DNA from: Gammaproteobacteria bacterium
GTDB taxonomy: Bacteria; Pseudomonadota; Gammaproteobacteria; Steroidobacterales; JACDCP01
NCBI GenBank assembly: GCA_013817465.1
Contig: JACDCP010000032.1
Location: 1-15,709 of the forward strand
DNA length: 15,709 nt
Direction: 5' to 3'
Translations under genes and position numbers: made by a program
Part shown: in pieces, positions 7,387-14,046 of the stretch
Layout: each line of letters opens with the position of its first letter
How positions within the stretch are numbered: position 1 is the stretch's first letter
The notes under the pieces: model-generated
Seen by the model: the letters and a program-made list of their open reading frames with translations, nothing else
Database searches by the model: none
What the model was told of the DNA's origin: nothing

Positions 7387-7461
7387 GGAGACATTCCTGA
7401 TTTCCGGTCGCACTTGCAAACCGTGAGCCCATCGGTACTGAACGAAATCAGGAATGTCCCC
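7387..7461. repeat. Inverted repeat element, copy 1, overlapping the dprA start
   Basis: The left arm GGAGACATTCCTGATTTC (7387-7404) and right arm GAAATCAGGAATGTCCCC (7444-7461) pair over 18 positions with one mismatch, flanking 39 bases. The same arms recur at 13549-13621. The length (75 versus 73 bases), arm identity and unrelated centres suggest a REP/REPIN-type mobile repeat rather than a local structure. The ATG of dprA (7454-7456) lies inside the right arm. Confidence 0.85.
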
Positions 7462-8581
7462 CTTTTCAAGCCCGCACGAAGCCTGGCTGCGACTGGTTCA
7501 CGCGTCCGGTATCGGCAACAGCCGGCTGCTCGAATTGATTGGGGCCTTCGGTACCGTCGAGGCGGTCGTAGCCGCCTCCCGCGCGGAGCTGAGGCGCCGC
7601 GGGCTCACCGAAACGACCATCACAGCAATATCGGCGCCGGATGCGAAACGTCTGGAAAAGGACCTCGTCTGGCTCGACAGCCCTTCGCACCATCTGCTGC
7701 CGATCACTTCGCCCGAGTATCCCGCGCTGCTTCGGGAGATCCCCGATCCGCCGCCCGCACTGTTCGTCAACGGGATGCTCGACGCCCTTCCGACCCCGCA
7801 GATCGCCATCGTCGGCAGCCGCAATCCAACGCCGGCGGGTGCCGAGAATGCCTTCGAATTCGCCCGCCATCTGTCCGCGTGCGGTCTGACGATTACGAGC
7901 GGGCTCGCACTGGGTATTGACGCCGCTGCGCACCGGGGCGCACTGGCCGGCCCGGGCCGCACTGTCGCGGTGTGCGGCACGGGAGCGGACCGGGTATACC
8001 CGGCGCGAAATCGCAGCCTAGCCACCGAGATCGTCCGCACCGGCGCCCTGGTGAGTGAGTTCCCGCCCGGTACCCCGCCGCTGCGCGAGCACTTTCCGCA
8101 ACGCAACCGGATCATCAGCGGCCTGGCCCTCGGCACGCTGGTGGTCGAGGCCGCCGAACGCAGCGGCTCGCTGATCACGGCGCGGCTCGCTGGTGAGCAG
8201 AGCCGCGAGGTCTTTGCGATTCCCGGCTCGATCCATAACCCGCTGGCACGAGGCTGCCACAAATTGATCCGGCAGGGCGCCAAGCTCGTCGAATCCGCCG
8301 CGGACATCTTTGAAGAGCTGAGCGCGATTGCCGGTGCTTTGGCCGACTCGGGACAGGCGTTGCAACGCGTCGCATCCGACTCACCGAGGCCGTCACCGGA
8401 TCGCGACGAGTCGTATGAACTGCTGCTCGAGGCGCTTGGTTTTGAGCCCGCGCCGGTCGACCGGCTCGTCGAGCGCACTGGATTGACGGCCACGGAGCTT
8501 TCCTCCATGCTGCTGATCCTGGAGCTCGAGGGGCACGTGAGATCGGTCCCCGGCGGGGCCTACAGCCGGGTGAGGTCATGA
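7454..8581 (+). CDS. dprA: DNA-processing protein DprA (Smf)
   Basis: DprA binds incoming single-stranded DNA and loads RecA during natural transformation. It is also widespread in bacteria not known to be competent. The 375-residue product has an N-terminal helix-hairpin-helix/SAM-like part (about 8-60) and the Rossmann-fold core (about 85-290) with IAIVGSRNPT, TSGLALGIDAAAH, CGTGADRVYP and FPQRNRIISGL. A C-terminal winged-helix domain (DML1-like, about 318-370) ends VDRLVERTGLTATELSSMLLILELEG. The only ATG at the expected N-terminus is 7454; an in-frame TGA at 7439-7441 rules out any start further upstream. That ATG is inside the right arm of the inverted repeat, with AGGA directly against it and no normally spaced ribosome-binding site. 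The gene is followed one base later by smg. Confidence 0.95.
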   Translation: MSPFSSPHEAWLRLVHASGIGNSRLLELIGAFGTVEAVVAASRAELRRRGLTETTITAISAPDAKRLEKDLVWLDSPSHHLLPITSPEYPALLREIPDPPPALFVNGMLDALPTPQIAIVGSRNPTPAGAENAFEFARHLSACGLTITSGLALGIDAAAHRGALAGPGRTVAVCGTGADRVYPARNRSLATEIVRTGALVSEFPPGTPPLREHFPQRNRIISGLALGTLVVEAAERSGSLITARLAGEQSREVFAIPGSIHNPLARGCHKLIRQGAKLVESAADIFEELSAIAGALADSGQALQRVASDSPRPSPDRDESYELLLEALGFEPAPVDRLVERTGLTATELSSMLLILELEGHVRSVPGGAYSRVRS

Positions 8582-8582
8582 A

Positions 8583-9062
8583 ATGAAGGAAAACGTGCTC
8601 GACGTGCTCATGTATCTGTTCGAGACGTACATCGATACCGACGACGAGCCGGAGCCGGATCGCAACGAACTGCGCGACGAGCTCGAGCGCGCCGGATTCA
8701 GGGACCGCGAGATCGACCACGCACTCGAATGGCTCGACGGGCTTTCGAGCCTGCAGGGCTCACAGGCGGCGCGGCGGGCACCGACCGCCTGCGCCATGCG
8801 CATTTTTAACGACACCGAGCAGGCCCGGCTCGATGCCGCCTGCCGGGGGTACGTCACGTATCTCGAGCAGATCGCGATTCTGAGCCCCGCCCAGCGGGAG
8901 CTCGTGATAGACCGGCTCATGGCGCTCGGCGCGCCGGATATCGATGTCGAGCAGATCAAGTGGGTGGTGCTGATGGTGCTTTTCAGTCAGCCGGGCCAGG
9001 AGGCTGCGTATGCGCGCATGGAGGATCTCGTGTTCGAGGACCGCAGCGGTCCCGTGCACTAG
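8583..9062 (+). CDS. smg: Smg family protein (DUF494)
   Basis: This 159-residue protein matches the Smg/DUF494 family in length and in its opening MKENVLDVLMYLFETYI, ending in the conserved helix IKWVVLMVLFSQPGQEAAYARMEDLV. It is acidic, predicted cytoplasmic and mostly helical, with no signal peptide or membrane span. The biochemical function is not established. The family is recognised mainly by its constant position after dprA and before topA, seen here. The ATG at 8583 follows the dprA TGA by one base and is preceded by GAGGT at good spacing, so the two genes are almost certainly co-translated. An intrinsic terminator lies 44 bases past the stop. Confidence 0.93.
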   Translation: MKENVLDVLMYLFETYIDTDDEPEPDRNELRDELERAGFRDREIDHALEWLDGLSSLQGSQAARRAPTACAMRIFNDTEQARLDAACRGYVTYLEQIAILSPAQRELVIDRLMALGAPDIDVEQIKWVVLMVLFSQPGQEAAYARMEDLVFEDRSGPVH

Positions 9063-9105
9063 GGTCTGATAACGCTGGCCCTGTCCTTCCGGATTTCTCC
9101 CGTCG

Positions 9106-9132
9106 ACCGCGGCCTGCCCGCGGTTTATTTTT
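9106..9132 (+). terminator. Intrinsic terminator after smg
   Basis: ACCGCGG (9106-9112) and CCGCGGT (9118-9124) form a perfect 7-bp stem around a 5-base loop, followed by TTTATTTTT (9124-9132). It is the only classical rho-independent terminator I see in the window. It should end the lysM/dprA-smg transcript just before topA. Confidence 0.78.
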
Positions 9133-9166
9133 CTGGAGGACGGGTTCGAGCGCGCAGGATAATGTC

Positions 9167-11605
9167 ATGGCTGCGAAAAACCTGCTGATCGTCGAGTCGC
9201 CGGCCAAGGCGCGGACACTCGAGAAATATCTGGGCCCGGATTTCGCGGTTCTGGCCTGCTATGGGCACGTGCGCGACCTCATTCCGAAGGAAGGCGCCGT
9301 CGATCCCGACAACGACTTCGCCATGAACTACCAGGTCATCGAGCGTAACGAGAAACACGTGAATGCGATCGCTCGCGCGGTCAGGAAAGCCGAGGCCCTG
9401 TATCTCGCGACGGACCCGGACCGTGAAGGCGAGGCGATAGCCTGGCACCTGTGCGAATTGCTGACCGAGCGCGGGCTCCTCGACGAAAAGGCTGTTTACC
9501 GCGTCGCGTTCGACGAAATCACGAAAAGCGCGGTGACCCATGCGGTCAACCATCCACGGCGGCTTTCCAATGAGCTCGTGGACGCCCAGCAGGCGCGCCG
9601 CGCTCTCGACTATCTGGTCGGCTTCAATCTTTCGCCGCTGCTATGGAAGAAGGTGCGTCCCGGCCTCTCGGCCGGCCGCGTGCAGAGCCCCGCGCTGCGC
9701 CTCATCGTGGAGCGCGAGGAGGAGATCGAGGCTTTCGAGCGCCGCGAATACTGGACCATAGACGCGGATGCAGACAAGGACGGCAAGTTGTTCGCAGCGC
9801 GGCTCGTCGAGTTCAACGGCGAGAAAATCGAACAGTTCACTTTCACTCGGGAAGACGATGCGCGTGCCGCGGAGCGCGCGCTGCTGGACGCGGCACAGGG
9901 CGTGCTGACGGTAGCGAAGGTCGAAAAGAAGGAGCGCCGCCGCAATCCGGCGTCGCCGTTCACCACTTCCACGTTGCAGCAGGAAGCCTCGCGCAAGCTT
10001 CGCTTCGGCGCCCAGCGCACCATGCGCATCGCGCAGAAGCTCTACGAGGGCATCGACGTCGGTGACGGCTCGGTCGGCCTGATCAGCTACATGCGCACCG
10101 ATTCCGTCTCGCTGGCCAGGGAGGCCATCGAGGATATCCGCGCCACCATCCAGTCGCGCTACGGCGCGGCGAGCCTGCCGGACAAGCCGCGCTTTTATAA
10201 AACCAAGGCGAAGAACGCCCAGGAAGCCCACGAGGCGATCCGGCCGACCTCCACGGCACGAACGCCCGAGGACCTGGCGCGCCGGCTGGATGCCGATCAG
10301 CTCAAGCTCTACACCCTGATCTGGCAGCGCACCGTGGCCTGTCAGATGACACATGCCGTGTTCGACACGGTCACGCTGGATCTGCTCGCCGGTCCCGACG
10401 GCGAACACCGCCACCGCTTCCGGGCCAACGGCTCGACGCTCAAGATGCCCGGCTTCATCGCCGTCTACCAGGAGGGCCGCGACGACCGTGAAGCGGACGA
10501 GGATGCCGAGCGCATTCTGCCGACAGTCAGTGAGGGCGAGCGACTCGGGCTTGCAGCCATCCGGCCGGAGCAGCATTTCACAGAACCGCCGCCGCGCTTC
10601 TCGGAGGCGAGCCTGGTCAAGGCACTGGAGGAATTCGGCATCGGCCGGCCGTCCACTTACGCGAGCATTATTTCGACGCTGCAGAATCGCGAGTACGTGG
10701 AAATGGACGCGCGCCGCTTCTTCCCCACCGATATCGGTCGCATCGTCAACAATTTCCTGACCCGACACTTCACTCGCTACGTGGATTACGACTTCACTGC
10801 CCGCATGGAGGACGCGCTGGATGCCATTTCGCGCGGCGAAAAGGACTGGAAACCTCTCATGAAAGGTTTCTGGGAACCTTTCAGCAAGCGGGTCAAAGAG
10901 AAAGAAGTTTCCGTCAGCCGCGAGGAGGTCGCGCAGGCCCGCGAGCTTGGCACCGACCCGGTCAGCGGTCGTCCGGTCAGCGTGCGCATGGGCCGCTACG
11001 GCCCGTTCGTGCAGATCGGCACGAAGGACGATGAGGAAAAGCCGAAGTTCGCAGGCTTGCGGCCCGGGCAGAAGATGGACGGCATCGACCTCGCCGGGGG
11101 ACTCGAGCTCTTCAAGCTGCCGCGAGAGCTCGGCATGACGCCGAACGGCGAGCCCGTCTCGGCAAGCATCGGCCGCTTCGGCCCGTACGTCAAATATGGC
11201 GACAAGTTCGTCTCCATGCGCGACGACGATCCGTATACCGTCGATCTCGATCGCGCGCTCGAGCTCATTCGCGCCAAGCAGGAATTGGATGCGAAGCGCC
11301 TGATCAGGGACTTTCCGGAAGCAGGCATTCAGATCCTGAATGGCCGCTACGGGCCTTACATTACCGACAAAACCAAGAACGCGCGCATCCCGAAAGATCG
11401 CGACCCGAAAAGCCTGTCGCTCGAGGAGTGCCGCACGCTGCTCGAGCAGGCGCCTGCGCGAGGCCAGCGACGCGGCGGGACGAAGGTGTTGAAGAAAAAG
11501 GCGGCGGCGCGCAAGAAGCCGGCCGGACGCAAGACGCCAGCCGGCCGTAAGAAAAAAGCCGGACGCAAGTCCGACCCTGGCGGCCGCAAAACCCCGGTTG
11601 CCTGA
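9167..11605 (+). CDS. topA: DNA topoisomerase I (type IA)
   Basis: TopA relaxes negative supercoils by transient single-strand cleavage. The 812-residue product opens with a Toprim domain (NLLIVESPAKA, acidic triad in TDPDREGEA at about 82-90). The active-site tyrosine is Tyr308 in LISYMRTDS, followed by EAHEAIRPT (about 353-361) and GIGRPSTYA (about 491-499). The C-terminal part has TopoI C-terminal repeats marked by GRYGPFVQIG (609-618), GRFGPYVKYG (669-678) and GRYGPYITD (726-734). It ends in a Lys/Arg-rich tail (about 765-812) with repeated AGRK-type units. There are no Cys4 zinc fingers as in the E. coli enzyme. The start at 9167 fits the Toprim N-terminus. The frame stays open upstream to 8960, but that part overlaps smg. 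AGGA lies eight bases upstream. Confidence 0.97.
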   Translation: MAAKNLLIVESPAKARTLEKYLGPDFAVLACYGHVRDLIPKEGAVDPDNDFAMNYQVIERNEKHVNAIARAVRKAEALYLATDPDREGEAIAWHLCELLTERGLLDEKAVYRVAFDEITKSAVTHAVNHPRRLSNELVDAQQARRALDYLVGFNLSPLLWKKVRPGLSAGRVQSPALRLIVEREEEIEAFERREYWTIDADADKDGKLFAARLVEFNGEKIEQFTFTREDDARAAERALLDAAQGVLTVAKVEKKERRRNPASPFTTSTLQQEASRKLRFGAQRTMRIAQKLYEGIDVGDGSVGLISYMRTDSVSLAREAIEDIRATIQSRYGAASLPDKPRFYKTKAKNAQEAHEAIRPTSTARTPEDLARRLDADQLKLYTLIWQRTVACQMTHAVFDTVTLDLLAGPDGEHRHRFRANGSTLKMPGFIAVYQEGRDDREADEDAERILPTVSEGERLGLAAIRPEQHFTEPPPRFSEASLVKALEEFGIGRPSTYASIISTLQNREYVEMDARRFFPTDIGRIVNNFLTRHFTRYVDYDFTARMEDALDAISRGEKDWKPLMKGFWEPFSKRVKEKEVSVSREEVAQARELGTDPVSGRPVSVRMGRYGPFVQIGTKDDEEKPKFAGLRPGQKMDGIDLAGGLELFKLPRELGMTPNGEPVSASIGRFGPYVKYGDKFVSMRDDDPYTVDLDRALELIRAKQELDAKRLIRDFPEAGIQILNGRYGPYITDKTKNARIPKDRDPKSLSLEECRTLLEQAPARGQRRGGTKVLKKKAAARKKPAGRKTPAGRKKKAGRKSDPGGRKTPVA

Positions 11606-11608
11606 GAC

Positions 11609-12169
11609 ATGGCGGCGGTGGACTTCGCCATCCGCAAGGCCTGCCGCGCGCTGGACGACGACGGGCTGATCGCTTATCCGACCGAGGCCGTCTTTGGGCT
11701 AGGATGTCGGCCCGATTCGGCAATTGCGACCTTGCGCCTCGCGACGCTCAAGCAGCGCGATTTGCGCGCCGGGTTCATTTTGATCGCGGCCCACCGCTCC
11801 CAGCTCGATCCGTACCTGGCGCCCTTGACTGCGCGCATCGAGCGCCGGTTGCGCTCGAGCTGGCCAGGGCCCGTGACCTGGATAGTGCCCGCCAGCCTCG
11901 ACGCCCCGGAGTGGATTACCGGCGGCCGCGAAACCATCGCCGTGCGCGTGACGGCGCACCCGCTCGCCAGCCGCTTATGCGCCAGCTTCGGCGCCGCGAT
12001 TGTCTCCACCAGCGCAAATGTCGCCGGCCGCCCGCCGGCGCGCACGGCGCTGGGTGCCCGCAGGCGCTTCGGCACGCGGATCGACGTCATCGTGCCGGGG
12101 AAAGTGGGCAGCGCAGCGCGCCCGACCGAAATCCGCGACGCCCTCACCAATGAGATCCTGCGCGCCTAG
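11609..12169 (+). CDS. tsaC: Threonylcarbamoyl-AMP synthase TsaC
   Basis: TsaC (YrdC family) makes L-threonylcarbamoyladenylate from threonine, bicarbonate and ATP, the first step of t6A37 modification in ANN-decoding tRNAs. The 186-residue product is a single YrdC domain without the Sua5 C-terminal extension. It shows IAYPTEAVFGLGC (about 21-33), LKQR (47-50), WPGPVTWIVP (about 85-94), AVRVTAHPL and STSANVAGRPP (133-143). It ends PTEIRDALTNEILR, closely matching the E. coli form. The ATG lies three bases after the topA stop. There is no obvious strong ribosome-binding site, so coupling to topA is likely. hemF follows 11 bases later. Confidence 0.95.
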   Translation: MAAVDFAIRKACRALDDDGLIAYPTEAVFGLGCRPDSAIATLRLATLKQRDLRAGFILIAAHRSQLDPYLAPLTARIERRLRSSWPGPVTWIVPASLDAPEWITGGRETIAVRVTAHPLASRLCASFGAAIVSTSANVAGRPPARTALGARRRFGTRIDVIVPGKVGSAARPTEIRDALTNEILRA

Positions 12170-12180
12170 CGGCTTGTTCG

Positions 12181-13125
12181 ATGGCACCGAAACAGGACAG
12201 TGTGCTTCTGCCCGACACCGAGTCGGTCGCAGCCTTTCTGCGTTCGCTGCAGGAGGAGATCATGGCAGAGATCGAGCGCCTCGACAGCAGCGCTTGTTTC
12301 CGGCGTGACCGCTGGAAACGCGCCGAAGGGGGCGGCGGGGAGACCTGCGTGCTGACGGATGGTGCGGCCTTCGAGCAGGCCGGCGTCGCTTTCTCGCGCA
12401 TCCACGGCGATACGCTGCCGCCCGCTGCAACCGCGCGGCGACCGGAGCTTGCCGGCTGCCGCTACCTGGCGACCGGCGTGTCGGTGGTGCTGCATCCGCG
12501 CAATCCGTACGTGCCGATCGCACACGCCAATCTGCGCTTCTTTACCGCCGGGCGGACCGATGCGGAGCCCGTCTGGTGGTTCGGCGGAGGCTTCGACCTC
12601 ACGCCTTGTTACGGCTTCGCGGAGGACGTGCTGCACTGGCATCGTACTGCACGCTCAGCTTGCGCGAGCTTCGGCGAGGATCTTTATGCCGAGCTCAAGG
12701 CCTGGTGCGACGGGTATTTCCGGATCCGCCATCGCGACGAAGTGCGCGGCGTCGGCGGGCTGTTTTTCGATGACCTCAATCGCTGGGACTTCACGACCTG
12801 TTTCGCGTTCACGCGCAGCGTGGGCAACCATTTCCTGCCGGCATATGTGCCGATCTTCGAGCGCCGCAGGCACACCCCCTATGCGGATCGCGAGCGCAGC
12901 TTTCAGCTCCTGCGCCGGGGCCGCTATGTGGAATTCAACCTGATCTACGATCGCGGCACCTTGTTCGGCCTGCAGTCGGGGGGGCGATCTGCGTCCATCC
13001 TCATGTCCCTGCCGCCACTCGCGCGCTGGGAATATGACTGGCGGCCGGAGCCCGGTTCACCCGAAGCGAGACTTGCAGACGAATTCCTGAGACCGCGGGA
13101 CTGGCTGGGGGAGGAGGACGCTTGA
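12181..13125 (+). CDS. hemF: Oxygen-dependent coproporphyrinogen III oxidase
   Basis: HemF decarboxylates coproporphyrinogen III to protoporphyrinogen IX using O2, a late step in haem synthesis, in the cytoplasm as a homodimer. The 314-residue product is near the usual length. It carries HPRNPYVPIAHANLRFF (His105, His115), WWFGGGFDLTPCYGF (132-146), His154, IRHRDEVRGVGGLFFDDL (His184) and YVEFNLIYDRGTLFGLQSGG. The spacing of these four histidines fits the metal-binding set I recall from the E. coli enzyme. The ATG at 12181 lacks a clear ribosome-binding site. A later ATG at 12262 would remove 27 poorly conserved residues and cannot be excluded. The presence of hemF implies aerobic haem synthesis in this organism. 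The stop overlaps the next gene by four bases. Confidence 0.96.
   Translation: MAPKQDSVLLPDTESVAAFLRSLQEEIMAEIERLDSSACFRRDRWKRAEGGGGETCVLTDGAAFEQAGVAFSRIHGDTLPPAATARRPELAGCRYLATGVSVVLHPRNPYVPIAHANLRFFTAGRTDAEPVWWFGGGFDLTPCYGFAEDVLHWHRTARSACASFGEDLYAELKAWCDGYFRIRHRDEVRGVGGLFFDDLNRWDFTTCFAFTRSVGNHFLPAYVPIFERRRHTPYADRERSFQLLRRGRYVEFNLIYDRGTLFGLQSGGRSASILMSLPPLARWEYDWRPEPGSPEARLADEFLRPRDWLGEEDA
13106..13118 (+). promoter_or_regulatory. Strong ribosome-binding site for the VOC gene
   Basis: A run of purines containing GGGGGAGGAGGA ends four bases before the TTG at 13122 and lies inside the end of hemF. It offers GGAGG/AGGAGG in several registers at 4-8 bases from the start and supports the TTG assignment. 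Confidence 0.6.
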
Positions 13126-13547
13126 CCGGCCCGCCTTTTCATCTGGCCTTCCCGGTCGGGGACCTCGACGCGTCGCGGGATTTCTATTGCGGCGCGCTCG
13201 GTTGTCGCGTCGGCCGCGAATCCGGACAATGGATCGATTTCGATTTTTTCGGACATCAGATCACGGCACATCTGACGCAATACCGGGATCAGCCAGAGGT
13301 GAATACCGTGGATGGCGACCGGGTGCCCGTGCGACATTTCGGCGTCATTCTCGACTGGGAGGCCTGGCAGGCCCTCGTCGAGCGGCTCGAGCAACGCGGC
13401 ACTCCGTTCCTGATTGCGCCACGCGTGCGGTTCCGCGGGCAGGCCGGCGAACAGGCGACGCTGTTCATCACTGACCCGTCCGGAAACGCGCTCGAGTTCA
13501 AGGCATTCCGCGACCCGTCGCGCATTTTCGAGCGCGACCGGGACTAA
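13122..13547 (+). CDS. VOC superfamily (glyoxalase/dioxygenase fold) protein
   Basis: This 141-residue protein has two beta-alpha-beta-beta-beta modules. The first begins FHLAFPVGDLDASRDFYCGALGC, shown here by its first residues FHLAFPV and the FY..LG pattern; the second begins RHFGVILDW. Candidate metal ligands are His7, His72 and Glu125 (ALEFKAF near the end), the usual VOC pattern, so an active metalloenzyme is plausible. Which reaction it performs (glyoxalase, dioxygenase, fosfomycin-type resistance) cannot be told from the sequence. The start is TTG at 13122, overlapping the hemF stop by four bases (TTGA) behind a strong ribosome-binding site, so it should be translationally coupled to hemF. 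Many relatives of this gene block carry aroE after hemF. The stop TAA directly abuts inverted repeat copy 2. Confidence 0.88.
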   Translation: MTGPPFHLAFPVGDLDASRDFYCGALGCRVGRESGQWIDFDFFGHQITAHLTQYRDQPEVNTVDGDRVPVRHFGVILDWEAWQALVERLEQRGTPFLIAPRVRFRGQAGEQATLFITDPSGNALEFKAFRDPSRIFERDRD

Positions 13548-13548
13548 T

Positions 13549-13621
13549 GGGGACATTCCTGATTTCGCATTGCAGGCCCTTTGCTGATGCGGGCACGCAC
13601 TTTGAAATCAGGAATGTCCCC
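13549..13621. repeat. Inverted repeat element, copy 2, between convergent genes
   Basis: GGGGACATTCCTGATTTC (13549-13566) and GAAATCAGGAATGTCCCC (13604-13621) are perfect 18-base reverse complements around 37 bases. The arms match copy 1 at 7387-7461 except for one base in the latter's left arm, whereas the centres differ. It fills nearly all of the 79-base gap between the VOC and MAPEG stop codons. There it could act as a two-way transcript-end stem-loop. The family looks REP/REPIN-like. No transposase is in the window. Confidence 0.88.
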
Positions 13622-13626
13622 AGGGA

Positions 13627-14013
13627 TCAAGCCTGTCGCAGCAGAATCAGTCCGGCCAGCACGAGAATCAGTGCCCAGGTTCCGAGCGACCCGTACAACC
13701 GGCCGAACGACTCCCCGCCGGCCCGCGCAAGTCCCCAGGCATGCAGCAGCCGGGAGACGATCAAGGTGATGCCGAAGGCATGCATGAGCCAGCCCGTCAC
13801 GCCGCCCATCTCGGCTAGCAGCATGAGGACCAGCGCAAGCGGCACAAACTCCACGAAGTTCGCGTGCACGCGAATCGTACGCTCCAGCGGCTCATGGCCG
13901 CCAGAACCGACGCCGACCCTGTAGCGGCGGCGCGCCAGCGACACACGCATGGCAAGGGCGATCATCAGGATGCCGCACAAGGCGGCGTATATGCTCGTGA
14001 TTGGCGCACCCAT
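13627..14013 (-). CDS. MAPEG family membrane protein
   Basis: This 128-residue integral membrane protein has about four hydrophobic helices: near residues 6-26, 53-70, 74-92 and 107-125. The MAPEG signature is visible as ERTIRVHANFVEFVPLAL (about 43-60), containing the R..(H)N..E pattern, and RLLHAWGL follows later. MAPEG proteins include eicosanoid/glutathione-metabolising enzymes in animals. The bacterial YecN-like members, which this resembles, have poorly defined roles and possible glutathione transferase activity. The ATG at 14013 is preceded by GAGGA at about ten bases. It lies 33 bases after the M20 peptidase gene in the same direction, so the two are probably co-transcribed. Its 3' end converges on the VOC gene across repeat copy 2. 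Confidence 0.88.
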   Translation of the reverse strand: MGAPITSIYAALCGILMIALAMRVSLARRRYRVGVGSGGHEPLERTIRVHANFVEFVPLALVLMLLAEMGGVTGWLMHAFGITLIVSRLLHAWGLARAGGESFGRLYGSLGTWALILVLAGLILLRQA

Positions 14014-14046
14014 GGCGTGGATTCCTCGCTGCTTGTAGAGGTCGAC

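Noticed and set aside
7414..7920. Alternative TTG-started frame running from within the repeat across the start of dprA
   Set aside because: It is out of frame with the conserved DprA domains and its product has no recognisable motif.
9158..9163. GATAAT, a -10-like hexamer just before the topA ATG
   Set aside because: It is too close to the start codon to yield a leader, and there is no -35 match at 16-18 bases upstream.
9641..10768. Long antisense reading frame opposite topA
   Set aside because: The sense strand encodes conserved topoisomerase motifs throughout; the antisense product resembles no family and lacks a plausible start signal.
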